Assembly: GCA_946555345.1 (NCBI GenBank)
Contig: CAMNSS010000004.1
Span: forward strand, 106,612 to 170,611
DNA: 64,000 nucleotides
Origin: an uncultured Eubacterium sp.
GTDB lineage: Bacteria > Bacillota > Clostridia > Peptostreptococcales > Anaerovoracaceae
Direction: 5' to 3'
Of the stretch, positions 1-8,526 are shown piece after piece (within the stretch, counting starts at the first letter, position 1; each line of letters begins with the position of its first letter). A program made the translations under genes and the position numbers. The notes under the pieces were generated by a model, which was not told the origin of the DNA, did no database searches, and saw only the letters and a list, made by a program, of their open reading frames with translations.

Positions 1-204
1 TATGCAAAGGATATTACCGTATGGGGATTCGATGATTTGAAAGATGTAATCAACCCTGACCACATCGGTCTGGACGGATCACCGACAAAGGTAGTAACAT
101 CCTTCGGTAAGATGCCTAAGGGCGCAGGAACGAAACTGGACGTTACTCCTGATGAAGCAGTCGCTGCTATCATCGCCAAGATGGAAGAAAGACACATCAT
201 TTAA
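1..204 (+). CDS. etfB: Electron transfer flavoprotein beta subunit, C-terminal end (partial)
   Basis: The window opens inside a reading frame that runs 67 codons to a TAA at 202-204. The residues (start YAKDITVWGFDDLK, end AKMEERHII) match the C-terminal part of the small subunit of electron transfer flavoprotein, which binds AMP or FAD and passes electrons between acyl-CoA dehydrogenases or other flavoenzymes and their partners. The immediate downstream gene is the alpha subunit, 19 bases further on, the usual order etfB-etfA. Such pairs in Clostridia belong to acyl-CoA dehydrogenase or bifurcating complexes; which one cannot be decided because the upstream genes are outside the window. Confidence 0.9.
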   Translation, partial: YAKDITVWGFDDLKDVINPDHIGLDGSPTKVVTSFGKMPKGAGTKLDVTPDEAVAAIIAKMEERHII

Positions 205-223
205 TGGGAGGAGTTGTAAAGAA

Positions 224-1297
224 ATGAGTAAAGATATTTATGTAGTAGCAGAACAGAGAGATGGCAATATCGCTAAGGTTACTCTGGAACTGCTGGGTGA
301 AGCAACAAAATTAGCTGGAGAACTTGGCGAAAAGGTTTATGCTGTTCTCATGGGCGATAAGATTAAGGATAAGGCACAGTCCCTGATCGAAGCAGGCGCT
401 GACGGCGTAGTCGTAGTAGAAGACCCGATGCTGGCTGAATACGTGACAGAGCCTTATACGAAGGCGCTGACAGCTGTCATCAAGAATTACGACCCGAACA
501 TCGTGCTGTATGGCGCTACTTCTATCGGACGTGACCTCGCGCCAAGAGTGGCAGCAAGGGTACATACAGGACTGACTGCTGACTGCACGCGTCTCGATGT
601 AAACATGGACAATTACTTTGAATTTCTGAAAGCAACATCCAATGCAGACACCGAAGCAATCGGCAAGAGGCTGGGCATGGATGATATGAACCTGAAGATG
701 ACGAGACCTGCTTTCGGCGGTAACGTAATGGCTACGATCAGATGCGCAAACCACAGACCGCAGATGGCTACCGTAAGGCCTGGCGTAATGAAGAAATTAG
801 AGCCACAGGCAGGCAAGAAGGGAACCGTTGAAGAATTCAAGGTTGATTTCGTTCCGGAAGACATGAACGTAGTGATCAAGGAAGTTGTTCGGGAAACGAA
901 GAAAGCCGTTGATATTACAGAAGCAAAAGTTCTCGTATCGGGCGGCAGGGGAATCGGTTCTCCTGAATACTTCAAAGAGCTGCAGGTTGTCGCAGACCTT
1001 CTGGGCGGCGAAATTTCATCCTCTCGTGCAAATGTTGACGCTGGCTGGATCGCAAGGGACAGACAGGTTGGACAGACAGGAAAGACGGTTCGCCCGGATC
1101 TGTACATGGCTTGCGGTATTTCCGGCGCAATCCAGCACATCGCAGGTATGGAAAACTCGGAGTGCGTAATTGCGATCAACAAGAACGATACAGCAGCGAT
1201 CTTCGAAGTAGCTGACCTGGGTATTGTCGGCGACGTGAAAGTGATCATTCCGAAGCTGCAGGAAGCGCTGAAGAAGTACCAGGAAGAAAATAACTAG
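224..1297 (+). CDS. etfA: Electron transfer flavoprotein alpha subunit
   Basis: This encodes a 357-residue large subunit of electron transfer flavoprotein. The N-terminal half is the alpha/beta ETF domain and the C-terminal half carries the FAD domain, with VSGGRGIG near residue 230 and the family signature around residues 293-319 (LYMACGISGAIQHIAG). The open frame extends upstream to 152, but the ATG at 224 has a good ribosome binding site (GGGAGGAG at 206-213) and begins directly after etfB, so it is the better start. It is co-transcribed with etfB and ends before a hairpin terminator at 1343. The protein accepts electrons in the cytoplasm from acyl-CoA dehydrogenase-type enzymes. Confidence 0.95.
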   Translation: MSKDIYVVAEQRDGNIAKVTLELLGEATKLAGELGEKVYAVLMGDKIKDKAQSLIEAGADGVVVVEDPMLAEYVTEPYTKALTAVIKNYDPNIVLYGATSIGRDLAPRVAARVHTGLTADCTRLDVNMDNYFEFLKATSNADTEAIGKRLGMDDMNLKMTRPAFGGNVMATIRCANHRPQMATVRPGVMKKLEPQAGKKGTVEEFKVDFVPEDMNVVIKEVVRETKKAVDITEAKVLVSGGRGIGSPEYFKELQVVADLLGGEISSSRANVDAGWIARDRQVGQTGKTVRPDLYMACGISGAIQHIAGMENSECVIAINKNDTAAIFEVADLGIVGDVKVIIPKLQEALKKYQEENN

Positions 1298-1342
1298 TCC
1301 GATCGGTATTGATTGCGTAAGCATAAAATATTTTAGAAAATC

Positions 1343-1391
1343 AGAGGATGCACATAGGAGCTTTGGCGCTTCATCGTGCGTCCTCTTTTTC
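1343..1391 (+). terminator. Intrinsic terminator of the etf operon
   Basis: AGAGGATGCAC (1343-1353) pairs with GTGCGTCCTCT (1376-1386) with one G-U pair, and is followed by a run of T. Confidence 0.8.
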
Positions 1392-1675
1392 TGTTTACAA
1401 ACACTGCTGGCTGCGCCGGTGGAGCATAATTGCGGGCTGGAGCGGCTGTTGCGCGTATTGTCATTTTCTCAGTAGCGAATCGGAAGTTCAGGCGACGTGA
1501 AGCAATGCTGTGCTGACGGATTATTTTTTGACAGAATCATTGCGGAACGGTTGAAAGCGGGTGAAAAAGCAGGAATAAGTTAAAGAAGGGGTGAAAGTCC
1601 GCCCGGGGATGCTAAAAAGCTGCGCCCCATTTTCTGACTCTTTCGTTTATTCTAAAAGAAGAGGAGGAGAAAAAT

Positions 1676-1780
1676 ATGGAAAAAAGGAATTTATCGTCGA
1701 AAAAACGGAGTGGGCGCTGGGATTTGCAGGCATTGTGCTTTACGGAATTTGTGAAACTTTGGGAGGTAGCGGGCATATGA
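1676..1780 (+). CDS. Possible 34-residue leader ORF coupled to the Spo0A-like gene
   Basis: A short frame begins at the ATG at 1676, placed behind the strongest Shine-Dalgarno sequence in this region (GAGGAGGAG at 1661-1669). It encodes a basic, then hydrophobic peptide starting MEKRNLSSKKRSGRWD. Its TGA (1778-1780) overlaps the ATG of the next gene as ATGA, the arrangement expected for translational coupling. I do not recognise a family. It could be a regulatory leader peptide, or the ribosome binding site could be its only purpose; expression is not shown. Confidence 0.35.
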   Translation: MEKRNLSSKKRSGRWDLQALCFTEFVKLWEVAGI

Positions 1781-2169
1781 ATCAAGAATGTTTTCAACGG
1801 GTATCGCTCGTATTATCCGAACTAGGGTTCACGATTAATTATGCGGGTTTCAATTATGTGGCTTATGCTGTTTCGCTCTGCATGCAGGAGCCTGACCGCT
1901 TATTGCTTGTGACAAAATGGCTTTATCCCGATGTAGCCAGAAGATATCATACAAGCCCTGCGTGCGTGGAGAGAAACATCCGTACGATCTGCAAGCTTTC
2001 CTGGGAACGAAACCCGGCGCTTGTCCGTGAAATGGCAAGGCATCCATTGACCGAAAAACCATCGAATACAGAGCTGATCGCAATTTTGACGACGTACCTT
2101 TCTGCTGAAAATGATCCAGATGCAGAGCAGGGGCATCAGTTAAGCATGCCGTTGAAGGAGAATTGGTGA
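1777..2169 (+). CDS. Stand-alone Spo0A C-terminal (DNA-binding) domain protein
   Basis: The 130-residue product matches the C-terminal effector domain of the sporulation master regulator Spo0A over nearly its whole length. In Spo0A the corresponding blocks are the ITKVLYPDIAKKF-, RVERAIRHAIEVAW- and PTNSEFIAM-like segments; here they read VTKWLYPDVARRY, CVERNIRTICKLSW and PSNTELIAI. There is no receiver domain. An in-frame extension back to a GTG at 1591 is possible, but its sequence does not look like a receiver domain and the ATG at 1777 fits the domain boundary. It probably binds DNA sequences of the 0A-box type without phosphorylation control, or dimerises with or competes against full-length Spo0A. 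This last point is inference. Confidence 0.8.
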   Translation: MNQECFQRVSLVLSELGFTINYAGFNYVAYAVSLCMQEPDRLLLVTKWLYPDVARRYHTSPACVERNIRTICKLSWERNPALVREMARHPLTEKPSNTELIAILTTYLSAENDPDAEQGHQLSMPLKENW

Positions 2170-2375
2170 AGCTGCCTGACCGCTAGATATGCGGTTAAGG
2201 CATTGGGCGGAATTGCCAAGCAGCGGCTATCTGGCAAATCGAAACATTGTAAAATAAGAAATGGATTGGAGCGGGAGATGTTTGCCCAAAAAGTAAATAT
2301 CTCTTTTTCAATTTTTGTAGATATCTTTTCATAATAATGCTAGAATGGGAAGGACATATTGACAGGAGGAGAAAG

Positions 2376-2936
2376 ATGCGGGTTATAGCGGGAAAATATA
2401 AGGGCAGGCGGCTGGAAACCCCGGCGGATTACGCCATCAGGCCGACCACCGATAAGGTAAAGGAGGCTCTTTTTAGCATATTGACGGAAAAAATATGGGC
2501 AAGCAGGGTGCTGGACCTCTTTTCAGGGACGGGTGGCCTGGGACTCGAAGCGCTCAGCAGGGGTGCGCAAGCCTGCGTTTTTGGCGATCACTCCAAGGAA
2601 AGCCTGCGGCTGATCCGTGCGAATATCGCCCACTGCAAGGCGCAGGAAGGCGCGCAGGTCGTGCCGGGGGATTTTCGGAAGACGCTGGGAAGCCTTACGG
2701 GGCAGTTCGATATCATCCTGTTGGACCCTCCTTATGGGCGCAATTTTCTGTTGCCTGCCTTTGAGCTGATCAGGCGGCAGAAACTTTTGGCCGCTGACGG
2801 CGTGATCGTTGCCGAACACAGGAAAGAAGAGGCGCTCGCCGAGGCGCTTTGCGGATTTTGCAAGATAAAAGAACGAAAATACGGCATCATTAAGTTATCG
2901 ATATATCAGCAGGATATCGTTGAATCCGGCCTGTAA
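2376..2936 (+). CDS. rsmD: 16S rRNA (guanine(966)-N(2))-methyltransferase RsmD
   Basis: This 186-residue Rossmann-fold methyltransferase modifies G966 of 16S rRNA in the assembled 30S subunit. It shows the N-terminal MRVIAGKYKGRRL block typical of RsmD, the SAM-binding loop VLDLFSGTGGLGLEAL near residues 45-60, and the catalytic DPPY motif near residue 117 (LLDPPYG). The ATG at 2376 follows AGGAGGAG with good spacing; the longer frame from 2337 lacks one. The next gene is coaD, 39 bases on, a pairing that is conserved in Firmicutes. Confidence 0.95.
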   Translation: MRVIAGKYKGRRLETPADYAIRPTTDKVKEALFSILTEKIWASRVLDLFSGTGGLGLEALSRGAQACVFGDHSKESLRLIRANIAHCKAQEGAQVVPGDFRKTLGSLTGQFDIILLDPPYGRNFLLPAFELIRRQKLLAADGVIVAEHRKEEALAEALCGFCKIKERKYGIIKLSIYQQDIVESGL

Positions 2937-2975
2937 ACGTGATATACTGGACAAGTATCAGTGGAGGAATGACAA

Positions 2976-3458
2976 ATGCAGACCAAAGCCCTTTATACGG
3001 GTTCTTTTGATCCGTTGACCAATGGACACTTAAATATCATCGAACGGGCGGCTAAGCTATACGATGAATTGACGATCGGCATCATCGTAAATCCATCCAA
3101 AAAAGCCATGTTCTCCCTGGAGGAACGAAAGCGCATGATCGCAGAAACCCTGCGGCATTTGGATAACGTCCGGGTGGATTGCTTTTCGGGGCTTTTGGCG
3201 AATTATGTAAATGATAATGGATTTAATGTGGTGGTAAGGGGGCTTAGGGCAGCCATGGATTTTGAATATGAGATCCAGATGGCGCAGATGAATGCCCGTC
3301 TTTTTGATAAACAAGTGGAAACAGTATTCCTGATGACAGATCCAGGCTATTCCTTCATCAGCTCAAGCATGATCAAGGAAGTATATTCCCTGGGCGGTTC
3401 GATAGAAGGGCTGGTTCCTGAAACAATACGAAGCAATATGGACAGGCGCAAAGGATAG
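2976..3458 (+). CDS. coaD: Phosphopantetheine adenylyltransferase
   Basis: This 160-residue enzyme carries out the fourth step of coenzyme A synthesis, transferring AMP from ATP to 4'-phosphopantetheine to give dephospho-CoA. The nucleotidyltransferase signature TNGH lies at residues 15-18 and the second motif ISSSMIKE near residue 130. Length is normal for the family. The start has a GGAGG site at 2963. It sits between rsmD and a coiled-coil gene 16 bases downstream, probably in one transcript. Confidence 0.97.
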   Translation: MQTKALYTGSFDPLTNGHLNIIERAAKLYDELTIGIIVNPSKKAMFSLEERKRMIAETLRHLDNVRVDCFSGLLANYVNDNGFNVVVRGLRAAMDFEYEIQMAQMNARLFDKQVETVFLMTDPGYSFISSSMIKEVYSLGGSIEGLVPETIRSNMDRRKG

Positions 3459-3474
3459 ATAACAGGAGGTCGTT

Positions 3475-4044
3475 ATGAGGGTTTTAGAACTTTTGGAAGA
3501 AATTGAAGAAATTATTGATACTGCCGCAGGGTTTCCCCTTACCGGCAAAATCATGGTGGATTCCCAGGAACTTCTCGAAATCGTAAGGGAAATCAGGGCG
3601 GAGCTTCCGGATGAGATCCAGCAGGCACAGTGGATTAAGAATGAAAGGGAGCGGATTATTGCGGAGGCGAAAACGCAGTACGAGGCGGTGATCGACGATG
3701 CGCAGAAGCAAGCCGAGAACCTGGTCGAAAATAACGACATCACACATAAAGCCAAGGTCAGGGCGGATGAACTGATGAAGGTTACGGAGAACACGGCGAA
3801 GCAGCTTAAAATCGGTACATACGAATATTTGGACAGCATTCTCTACAGCTTCCAGGGCAAGATGGAACATCTGAGTTCCATTTATTTCGGGGAAATGTTC
3901 ACCAATATCGAGAAAGCGTTTGACGATATCAATTCAGCGCTTGCGGCCAACCGGGACGAACTCAAGGATATGGCTTACAGGACGCAGATGAACGCAGATG
4001 AAATGCCGGAGCCTTCCCCGCTGCCGGATAGCGAAAAGAAATAA
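3475..4044 (+). CDS. Coiled-coil protein of unknown function (V-type ATPase subunit H/F0-b-like)
   Basis: The 189-residue product is highly charged and has a long predicted helical, coiled-coil centre (roughly residues 45-110), without a signal peptide or membrane segment. Similar proteins occur beside coaD in many Clostridia and are often labelled ATPase or F0F1 subunit b-like because of the shared helical pattern, but there is no evidence that it is part of an ATP synthase. The start follows an AGGAGG site at 3464. The C-terminal tail after about residue 175 is rich in Pro, Glu and Ser and probably disordered. Confidence 0.7.
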   Translation: MRVLELLEEIEEIIDTAAGFPLTGKIMVDSQELLEIVREIRAELPDEIQQAQWIKNERERIIAEAKTQYEAVIDDAQKQAENLVENNDITHKAKVRADELMKVTENTAKQLKIGTYEYLDSILYSFQGKMEHLSSIYFGEMFTNIEKAFDDINSALAANRDELKDMAYRTQMNADEMPEPSPLPDSEKK

Positions 4045-4215
4045 CGCTTTGGGCATACCGCATACAGGGCGGGCGGCATATCGCATGGGCGGCACAAGCA
4101 TAAGCGGCATGCGGTGCAGGAAGCATACAGCGGCGCAGCGGGGCTGGCACAACAACGCACCTAGTATTAGCAGCGCAGGCGGCATCAGCGCATCTAGCGC
4201 CCGTGAACGAGATTA
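4045..4215 (+). repeat. Low-complexity spacer built of degenerate GGCGGCAT-like units
   Basis: Between the coiled-coil gene and the next hairpin, short motifs such as GGGCGGCAT, AGCGGCAT and GCGGCATCAGCG recur with small changes. Open frames exist on both strands but have low-complexity composition and no ribosome binding site, so I see no gene here. Confidence 0.5.
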
Positions 4216-4219
4216 TCAT

Positions 4220-4260
4220 ATATCCATGGTTTATGAATAAAATAGACCATGGATATTTTT
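4220..4260 (+). terminator. Terminator-like hairpin containing the ylbJ start codon
   Basis: Bases 4220-4234 (ATATCCATGGTTTAT) pair with 4242-4256, fifteen pairs including one G-U, loop of seven, followed by TTTTT. It would end the coaD transcript. The 3' arm holds the ATG of ylbJ at 4249-4251. Confidence 0.7.
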
Positions 4261-5169
4261 AGATTGGGAAAAAAGAAAATATTAGCGGCTGCTTTCCTGA
4301 CGCTTAGCTGTTGCTTGCTCATGGTCATATTTCCTACGACGGCGTTATATTCGGCCAGGAAAGGCATATCCCTCTGGCTTGGCAATGTACTCCCGGCATT
4401 GCTGCCCTTCTTTATATGCGCGAATTTTTTGCAAAACATAGGCGTGATACGTTTCCTGAAATCCGGGGTGTTCCCTTTCGCTATGAGCGTGCTTTCGGGT
4501 TATCCCATGGGAGCGAAAATCATCGGCGACCTAAAAAGGGGAGGGGAAATTTCCCTCAATGAAGCCAGGCGGCTGATGAGCTTTTGCAATACGTCCGGCC
4601 CTGCGTTCATGGTAGGGGCAGTCGGCGCTGGGATGCTGGGTTCCGGAACGCTGGGCGGCATTATCGCTATTGCCCATTACGCCGGGGCGCTGATCAACGG
4701 CATGGTATATGGCAGGATCATCGGGGCAGAAGGCGGTGTGCAGATGATGAAAGCCGCCCCGGCCGATAAAGGAATGCAGGAATCCTTTACAGAGGCTATC
4801 TTGATGTCCTTTAAGTCCCTGGGCATCGTCCTGGCATATATCGTGCTGTTCATGTTTGTCACGGATTTGTTGCATTTGAGCGGGGTGTTGTCCCTGTTTT
4901 CCGGCCAGGCGGTTCGTGCGCTCATCAAGGGTTTTTTTGAAATGACCGTGGGATGCGGCGCAGTAGCGGAATGCACGGCGCTCACGGGAAGCATGAAGTG
5001 CATCCTGTGCTCCTTTATCATGTCCTGGGGAGGTCTTTCGGTTATGGGGCAGACGATGAGTATGCTATCGGGGACAGGGGTTTCCATGGGCTATCTCTTT
5101 CTCAGCAAGCTGACGCATGCACTTTTTTCCGCCGCGACGGCTTTTGTCATCACGCTGTTTGTGTTATGA
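4249..5169 (+). CDS. ylbJ: Sporulation integral membrane protein YlbJ
   Basis: The 306-residue product is a polytopic membrane protein of the nucleoside-recognition/Gate domain type. It has hydrophobic segments from about residue 10 onward and conserved blocks SGYPMGAKIIGDL and CNTSGPAFMVGAVGAGMLG that are typical of YlbJ, a protein needed for spore cortex formation in Bacillus. The ATG at 4249 is inside the 3' arm of a stable hairpin and has no clear Shine-Dalgarno sequence; a TTG at 4264 in the same frame is an alternative start. tmcAL follows after only seven bases, as in related genomes where the two are neighbours. Confidence 0.88.
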   Translation: MDIFRLGKKKILAAAFLTLSCCLLMVIFPTTALYSARKGISLWLGNVLPALLPFFICANFLQNIGVIRFLKSGVFPFAMSVLSGYPMGAKIIGDLKRGGEISLNEARRLMSFCNTSGPAFMVGAVGAGMLGSGTLGGIIAIAHYAGALINGMVYGRIIGAEGGVQMMKAAPADKGMQESFTEAILMSFKSLGIVLAYIVLFMFVTDLLHLSGVLSLFSGQAVRALIKGFFEMTVGCGAVAECTALTGSMKCILCSFIMSWGGLSVMGQTMSMLSGTGVSMGYLFLSKLTHALFSAATAFVITLFVL

Positions 5170-5176
5170 TAGTGCC

Positions 5177-6400
5177 ATGAAGATATTGGGGATCATAGCG
5201 GAATATAATCCGTTTCACAATGGGCATAGATACCACATAGAAGAGTCCCGCAGGCGCACGGGCGCTGATTGCGTTGTTGCGGTGATGAGCGGAAGTTTTA
5301 CCCAGAGGGGGGAGCTTGCGGCTTTGGATAAGTGGGCGAGAAGCCGCCTCGCTGTGGAAAACGGCGTGGATCTGGTTCTGGAGCTGCCTTTCCTATTTGC
5401 GTGCAGCAGGGCGGAAACCTTCGCGGCAGGCGCAGTGGACATTCTTCGGGCGATGGGGGCGGACTGGATTTCCTTCGGCAGCGAAAGCGGCGACCTTGCA
5501 CAGCTTTCAGAGGTTGCGGCGGAGCTGGCACAGCACGGGCAAGAGCTTTCTGCAAAGCGCGGGGAGCTGATGCAGACAGGCTGTTCCTTTGCCAAGGCCA
5601 ACGAGCTGGCGGTGCAGGCGGCATTGGGGGCGGACAAGTCCCGCTTGTTGCTTGCGCCGAACAATATTCTGGCGCTGGAATACCTGAAACGGATTTTCTA
5701 TTGGCAGGAGCAGGGCAGTGCGCCTATGCCGGTGACCGTAAAACGCTATGGCTCCGGTTATCTGGAGGTGAATGAACGCATGGGATTTGCCGGGGCGTCC
5801 GCAATCCGCGCGATGAAGGCGCACAGCGAGTTTGCCGCCTATGTGCCGGAAAATGTGGCGGATGCGCTGGCGGAGGCTTTTGAACGTGGCTGGACGCCGG
5901 AGCATGCGCAGGAGCGGCTTTTCCAATTTTTGCGGGTGGAACTCGTCAGGAACGGGGCGGAGGAGCTTTCCCGCATTTACTGCATGGGGGAGGGGCTTGA
6001 AAACAAGCTGAAAAAGGAAATTGTCCATGCGGAAAGTTTTCAAGGGCTGCTATCGGCGGCCGTTTCGAGGCGGTACACGGAGGCTGCTGTGCGGCGGATT
6101 TTCGTCTATACGCTGTTGGCGTTAAAGGAGCGCGAGCCAAAGCGCAATCTCTATGCGCGGGTGCTGGCATTTAACGATGTGGGGCGAAAATGCCTGCGCT
6201 CCGTGAAAAAACGGGAAGAAAGGCAGATCCCGGTCATCACCAACATCAACAAGGATTACGATGCTTGTAAAGCGGCGGGGCGGACGCTGCATTACGATAT
6301 CCTGGCGGCAGATCTGTACAATATCCTCTACGACAGGGATTTATACCGCTTTTCCGATAAGGTTGTAAAGCCGTATGCAGGGCGTGGATGCCGCAGGTGA
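5177..6400 (+). CDS. tmcAL: tRNA(Met) cytidine acetate ligase TmcAL (YlbM)
   Basis: The 407-residue protein uses acetate and ATP to acetylate the wobble cytidine of elongator tRNA-Met. The N-terminus has the nucleotidyltransferase-type block IIAEYNPFHNGHRYH, with the HNGH motif at about residues 15-18, followed by AVMSGSFTQRGE, both diagnostic for YlbM/TmcAL. The reading frame is open further upstream to 5117, but the ATG at 5177 starts the conserved domain and lies just after the ylbJ stop, so the genes are probably co-translated. GC-rich codon use is similar to neighbours. Confidence 0.92.
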   Translation: MKILGIIAEYNPFHNGHRYHIEESRRRTGADCVVAVMSGSFTQRGELAALDKWARSRLAVENGVDLVLELPFLFACSRAETFAAGAVDILRAMGADWISFGSESGDLAQLSEVAAELAQHGQELSAKRGELMQTGCSFAKANELAVQAALGADKSRLLLAPNNILALEYLKRIFYWQEQGSAPMPVTVKRYGSGYLEVNERMGFAGASAIRAMKAHSEFAAYVPENVADALAEAFERGWTPEHAQERLFQFLRVELVRNGAEELSRIYCMGEGLENKLKKEIVHAESFQGLLSAAVSRRYTEAAVRRIFVYTLLALKEREPKRNLYARVLAFNDVGRKCLRSVKKREERQIPVITNINKDYDACKAAGRTLHYDILAADLYNILYDRDLYRFSDKVVKPYAGRGCRR

Positions 6401-6656
6401 CGGTGCATAAGATATGCATTTCGTTTGAAGAAGATATGCGGGACGGACGCCGCCCATGCTGCTGATGGCTCACAGGGTATGCGTTTCCTGGGAAGAAAAC
6501 GCACGAAAATGCGGGGGAACGCAGATGCGGGAATGCAATCGATGCAGCAGGCTTTCCCACGGGAACACCGCTGATGGAAATGCGGGGCGCAGAATGCAGA
6601 TTAGAATAAAAATTAAGGTTTTTCTGCTCCCATGGGCGATTTGAAATGTAAAGCCC
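6401..6656. other. Gene-free spacer before the ackA promoter
   Basis: This stretch of about 250 bases holds only short frames of low-complexity composition with no ribosome binding site. I see no RNA gene in it. Confidence 0.5.
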
Positions 6657-6685
6657 TTGAAAAAAAACGCTTGGAAGAGTATAAT
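6657..6685 (+). promoter_or_regulatory. SigA-type promoter of ackA
   Basis: A -35 box TTGAAA (6657-6662) and a perfect -10 box TATAAT (6680-6685) are separated by 17 bases. Transcription would start near 6692, leaving a leader of about 107 bases. Confidence 0.85.
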
Positions 6686-6798
6686 GAATGCTAGTGATTG
6701 TTACGGTACTGCCGTAATGAAACATTTCGGAAAGCCTGCTGCGGCAAGCTTGTTTATGATAACAGCACAGTTATATTTCAAATATGGAGGATTTGTAA

Positions 6799-7998
6799 AT
6801 GAAAGTTTTAGTAATTAACTGCGGTAGTTCATCCTTGAAGTATCAGGTTTTGGATATGACCAACGAAGTACTTCTCTGCAAAGGCCTTGTTGAAAGAATC
6901 GGCATGGAAGGCTCCGTCATCACGCACACCAAGATGGATTGTGAGAAATTCCAGCTGATCGTGCCGATGGAAGACCATAAGGATGCGATTTCACACGTCC
7001 TGATGGCGATCCAGGATGAAAACCACGGCGTAATCAAGAACATGAGCGAGCTCGGCGCGGTAGGGCATCGTGTTGTGCACGCAGGTGAAAAGTTTGCGCA
7101 TTCGGTTTTGATCGACGATGCGGTTGTTGCGGCTTTGGAAGAGTGTATCGATTTAGCGCCGCTTCATAACCCGCCAAACCTTCTCGGTATTGCAGCGTGC
7201 AAGGAGTTGATGCCGGACACGCCGATGGTAGGCGTATTCGATACGGCGTTCCACCAGACGATGCCGCCTGAATCCTACATTTATGCGCTTCCTTATGAGT
7301 ACTATGAAAAGTACGGCGTAAGAAGATACGGCTTCCACGGGACGAGCCATAAATACGTGGCGGAGCGGGCTTCCGACATCCTCAACGTAAACCTGGACGA
7401 CTTGAAACTGATCACGTGCCACCTGGGCAACGGCGCTTCCGTATCGGCCATTAAGCGCGGCAGGTGCATCGATACCTCCATGGGCTTCACGCCGCTTGAG
7501 GGATTGGTAATGGGAACGAGGAGCGGTGATATCGATCCGGCGATCGTAACATACATCAGGGAAAAAGAAGGGCTGGATCAGGGCGTTGCCAACGAAATCC
7601 TCAACAAGCAGTCCGGCGTTTTGGGAATTTCCGGCGTTTCCAGCGATTTCCGCGATCTGGAAGTTGCAGCAGAGGAAGGCAATGAAAGGGCGCTTTTGGC
7701 GCTGAAAGTATTTGCGCACAAGGTTCGGTTCTACATCGGCGCATACATTGCGGAAATGAACGGCGTGGATGCGATCGTGTTTACGGCGGGCGTCGGCGAA
7801 AACGACATTTCCATGCGTGATATCATCTGCAATGACCTCGGAAACCTCGGCATTAAGCTCGACTTGGTTAAGAACAAGGTAAGGGGCAAGGAAATGATCA
7901 TCTCCAGGGATGACTCCAAGGTGAAGATCATCCTGATTCCGACCAATGAAGAGCTGATGATCGCAAGGGATACTTATCGCATCGTTTCCGGCCGTTAA
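6799..7998 (+). CDS. ackA: Acetate kinase
   Basis: The 399-residue enzyme interconverts acetyl phosphate plus ADP and acetate plus ATP, the substrate-level phosphorylation step of acetate fermentation. It has the ASKHA-fold N-terminal motif [11 protein letters not shown], the second signature [11 protein letters not shown] near residue 177, and the C-terminal phosphate/adenosine residues in FTAGVGEND. No pta gene is adjacent; a PduL-type phosphotransacylase lies at 58458. In many Firmicutes a yceD (DUF177) gene separates ackA from rpmF; here only 132 bases do, so yceD is absent from this position. Confidence 0.97.
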   Translation: MKVLVINCGSSSLKYQVLDMTNEVLLCKGLVERIGMEGSVITHTKMDCEKFQLIVPMEDHKDAISHVLMAIQDENHGVIKNMSELGAVGHRVVHAGEKFAHSVLIDDAVVAALEECIDLAPLHNPPNLLGIAACKELMPDTPMVGVFDTAFHQTMPPESYIYALPYEYYEKYGVRRYGFHGTSHKYVAERASDILNVNLDDLKLITCHLGNGASVSAIKRGRCIDTSMGFTPLEGLVMGTRSGDIDPAIVTYIREKEGLDQGVANEILNKQSGVLGISGVSSDFRDLEVAAEEGNERALLALKVFAHKVRFYIGAYIAEMNGVDAIVFTAGVGENDISMRDIICNDLGNLGIKLDLVKNKVRGKEMIISRDDSKVKIILIPTNEELMIARDTYRIVSGR

Positions 7999-8022
7999 AT
8001 TTTGCGTTTTACAAAATAGTGG

Positions 8023-8052
8023 TTGACAAATAACACCATGCGACGGTATACT
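8023..8052 (+). promoter_or_regulatory. SigA-type promoter of rpmF
   Basis: A consensus TTGACA (8023-8028) and TATACT (8047-8052) are separated by 18 bases, just after ackA. Confidence 0.85.
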
Positions 8053-8130
8053 TTAAGAGTTGCAAATTATTCGCAGGAAAACTCCTGCTGAACGGAACAT
8101 AGACACAAAGGAGCAAAAGGAGGTGTAAAT

Positions 8131-8313
8131 ATGGCAGTACCTAAGAGAAGAACGTCAAAAGCGAAGAGGGATATGCGAAGAGCGCAGAACATGAAGAAAA
8201 AAGCGCCTGGGCTTTCCATTTGCCCGCAGTGCCACGAGCCAAAGCTTCCGCACAGAGTTTGCCCGAACTGTAACTACTACAACGGAAAAGAAATCGTAGC
8301 TTCCGAGATGTAG
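8131..8313 (+). CDS. rpmF: 50S ribosomal protein L32
   Basis: The 60-residue protein starts with the typical [18 protein letters not shown] and has the zinc-ribbon pairs CPQC (31-34) and CPNC (44-47), so it is the zinc-binding form of L32. An AAAGGAGGTG ribosome binding site precedes the ATG. It is a short, separately transcribed unit with its own promoter and terminator. Confidence 0.97.
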   Translation: MAVPKRRTSKAKRDMRRAQNMKKKAPGLSICPQCHEPKLPHRVCPNCNYYNGKEIVASEM

Positions 8314-8391
8314 GTTATGGGCTGAGGGAAAAAGCAAGTGCTTATGAGAGCAGCATCTTTTGGGATAGCTTTTGAAAAGATGGACGTTATC

Positions 8392-8422
8392 GGGGCAGGA
8401 CAATTCGTCCTGCTCCGTTTTT
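8392..8422 (+). terminator. Intrinsic terminator of rpmF
   Basis: GGGGCAGGAC (8392-8401) pairs with GTCCTGCTCC (8407-8416), followed by GTTTTT. Confidence 0.85.
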
Positions 8423-8526
8423 CATCCTTGCTTTGGCGGAACTGCTCAAAGCTTGCTTATCATTTTTGCGGGACTATCCGGTTAGGTCGCGCGAAACAGA
8501 AAACACATCGACAAGGGGGCGAGAAT

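Noticed and set aside
3998..4240. 80-residue ORF after the coiled-coil gene
   Set aside because: Low-complexity repeats, no ribosome binding site and overlap with the previous gene and with the terminator hairpin.
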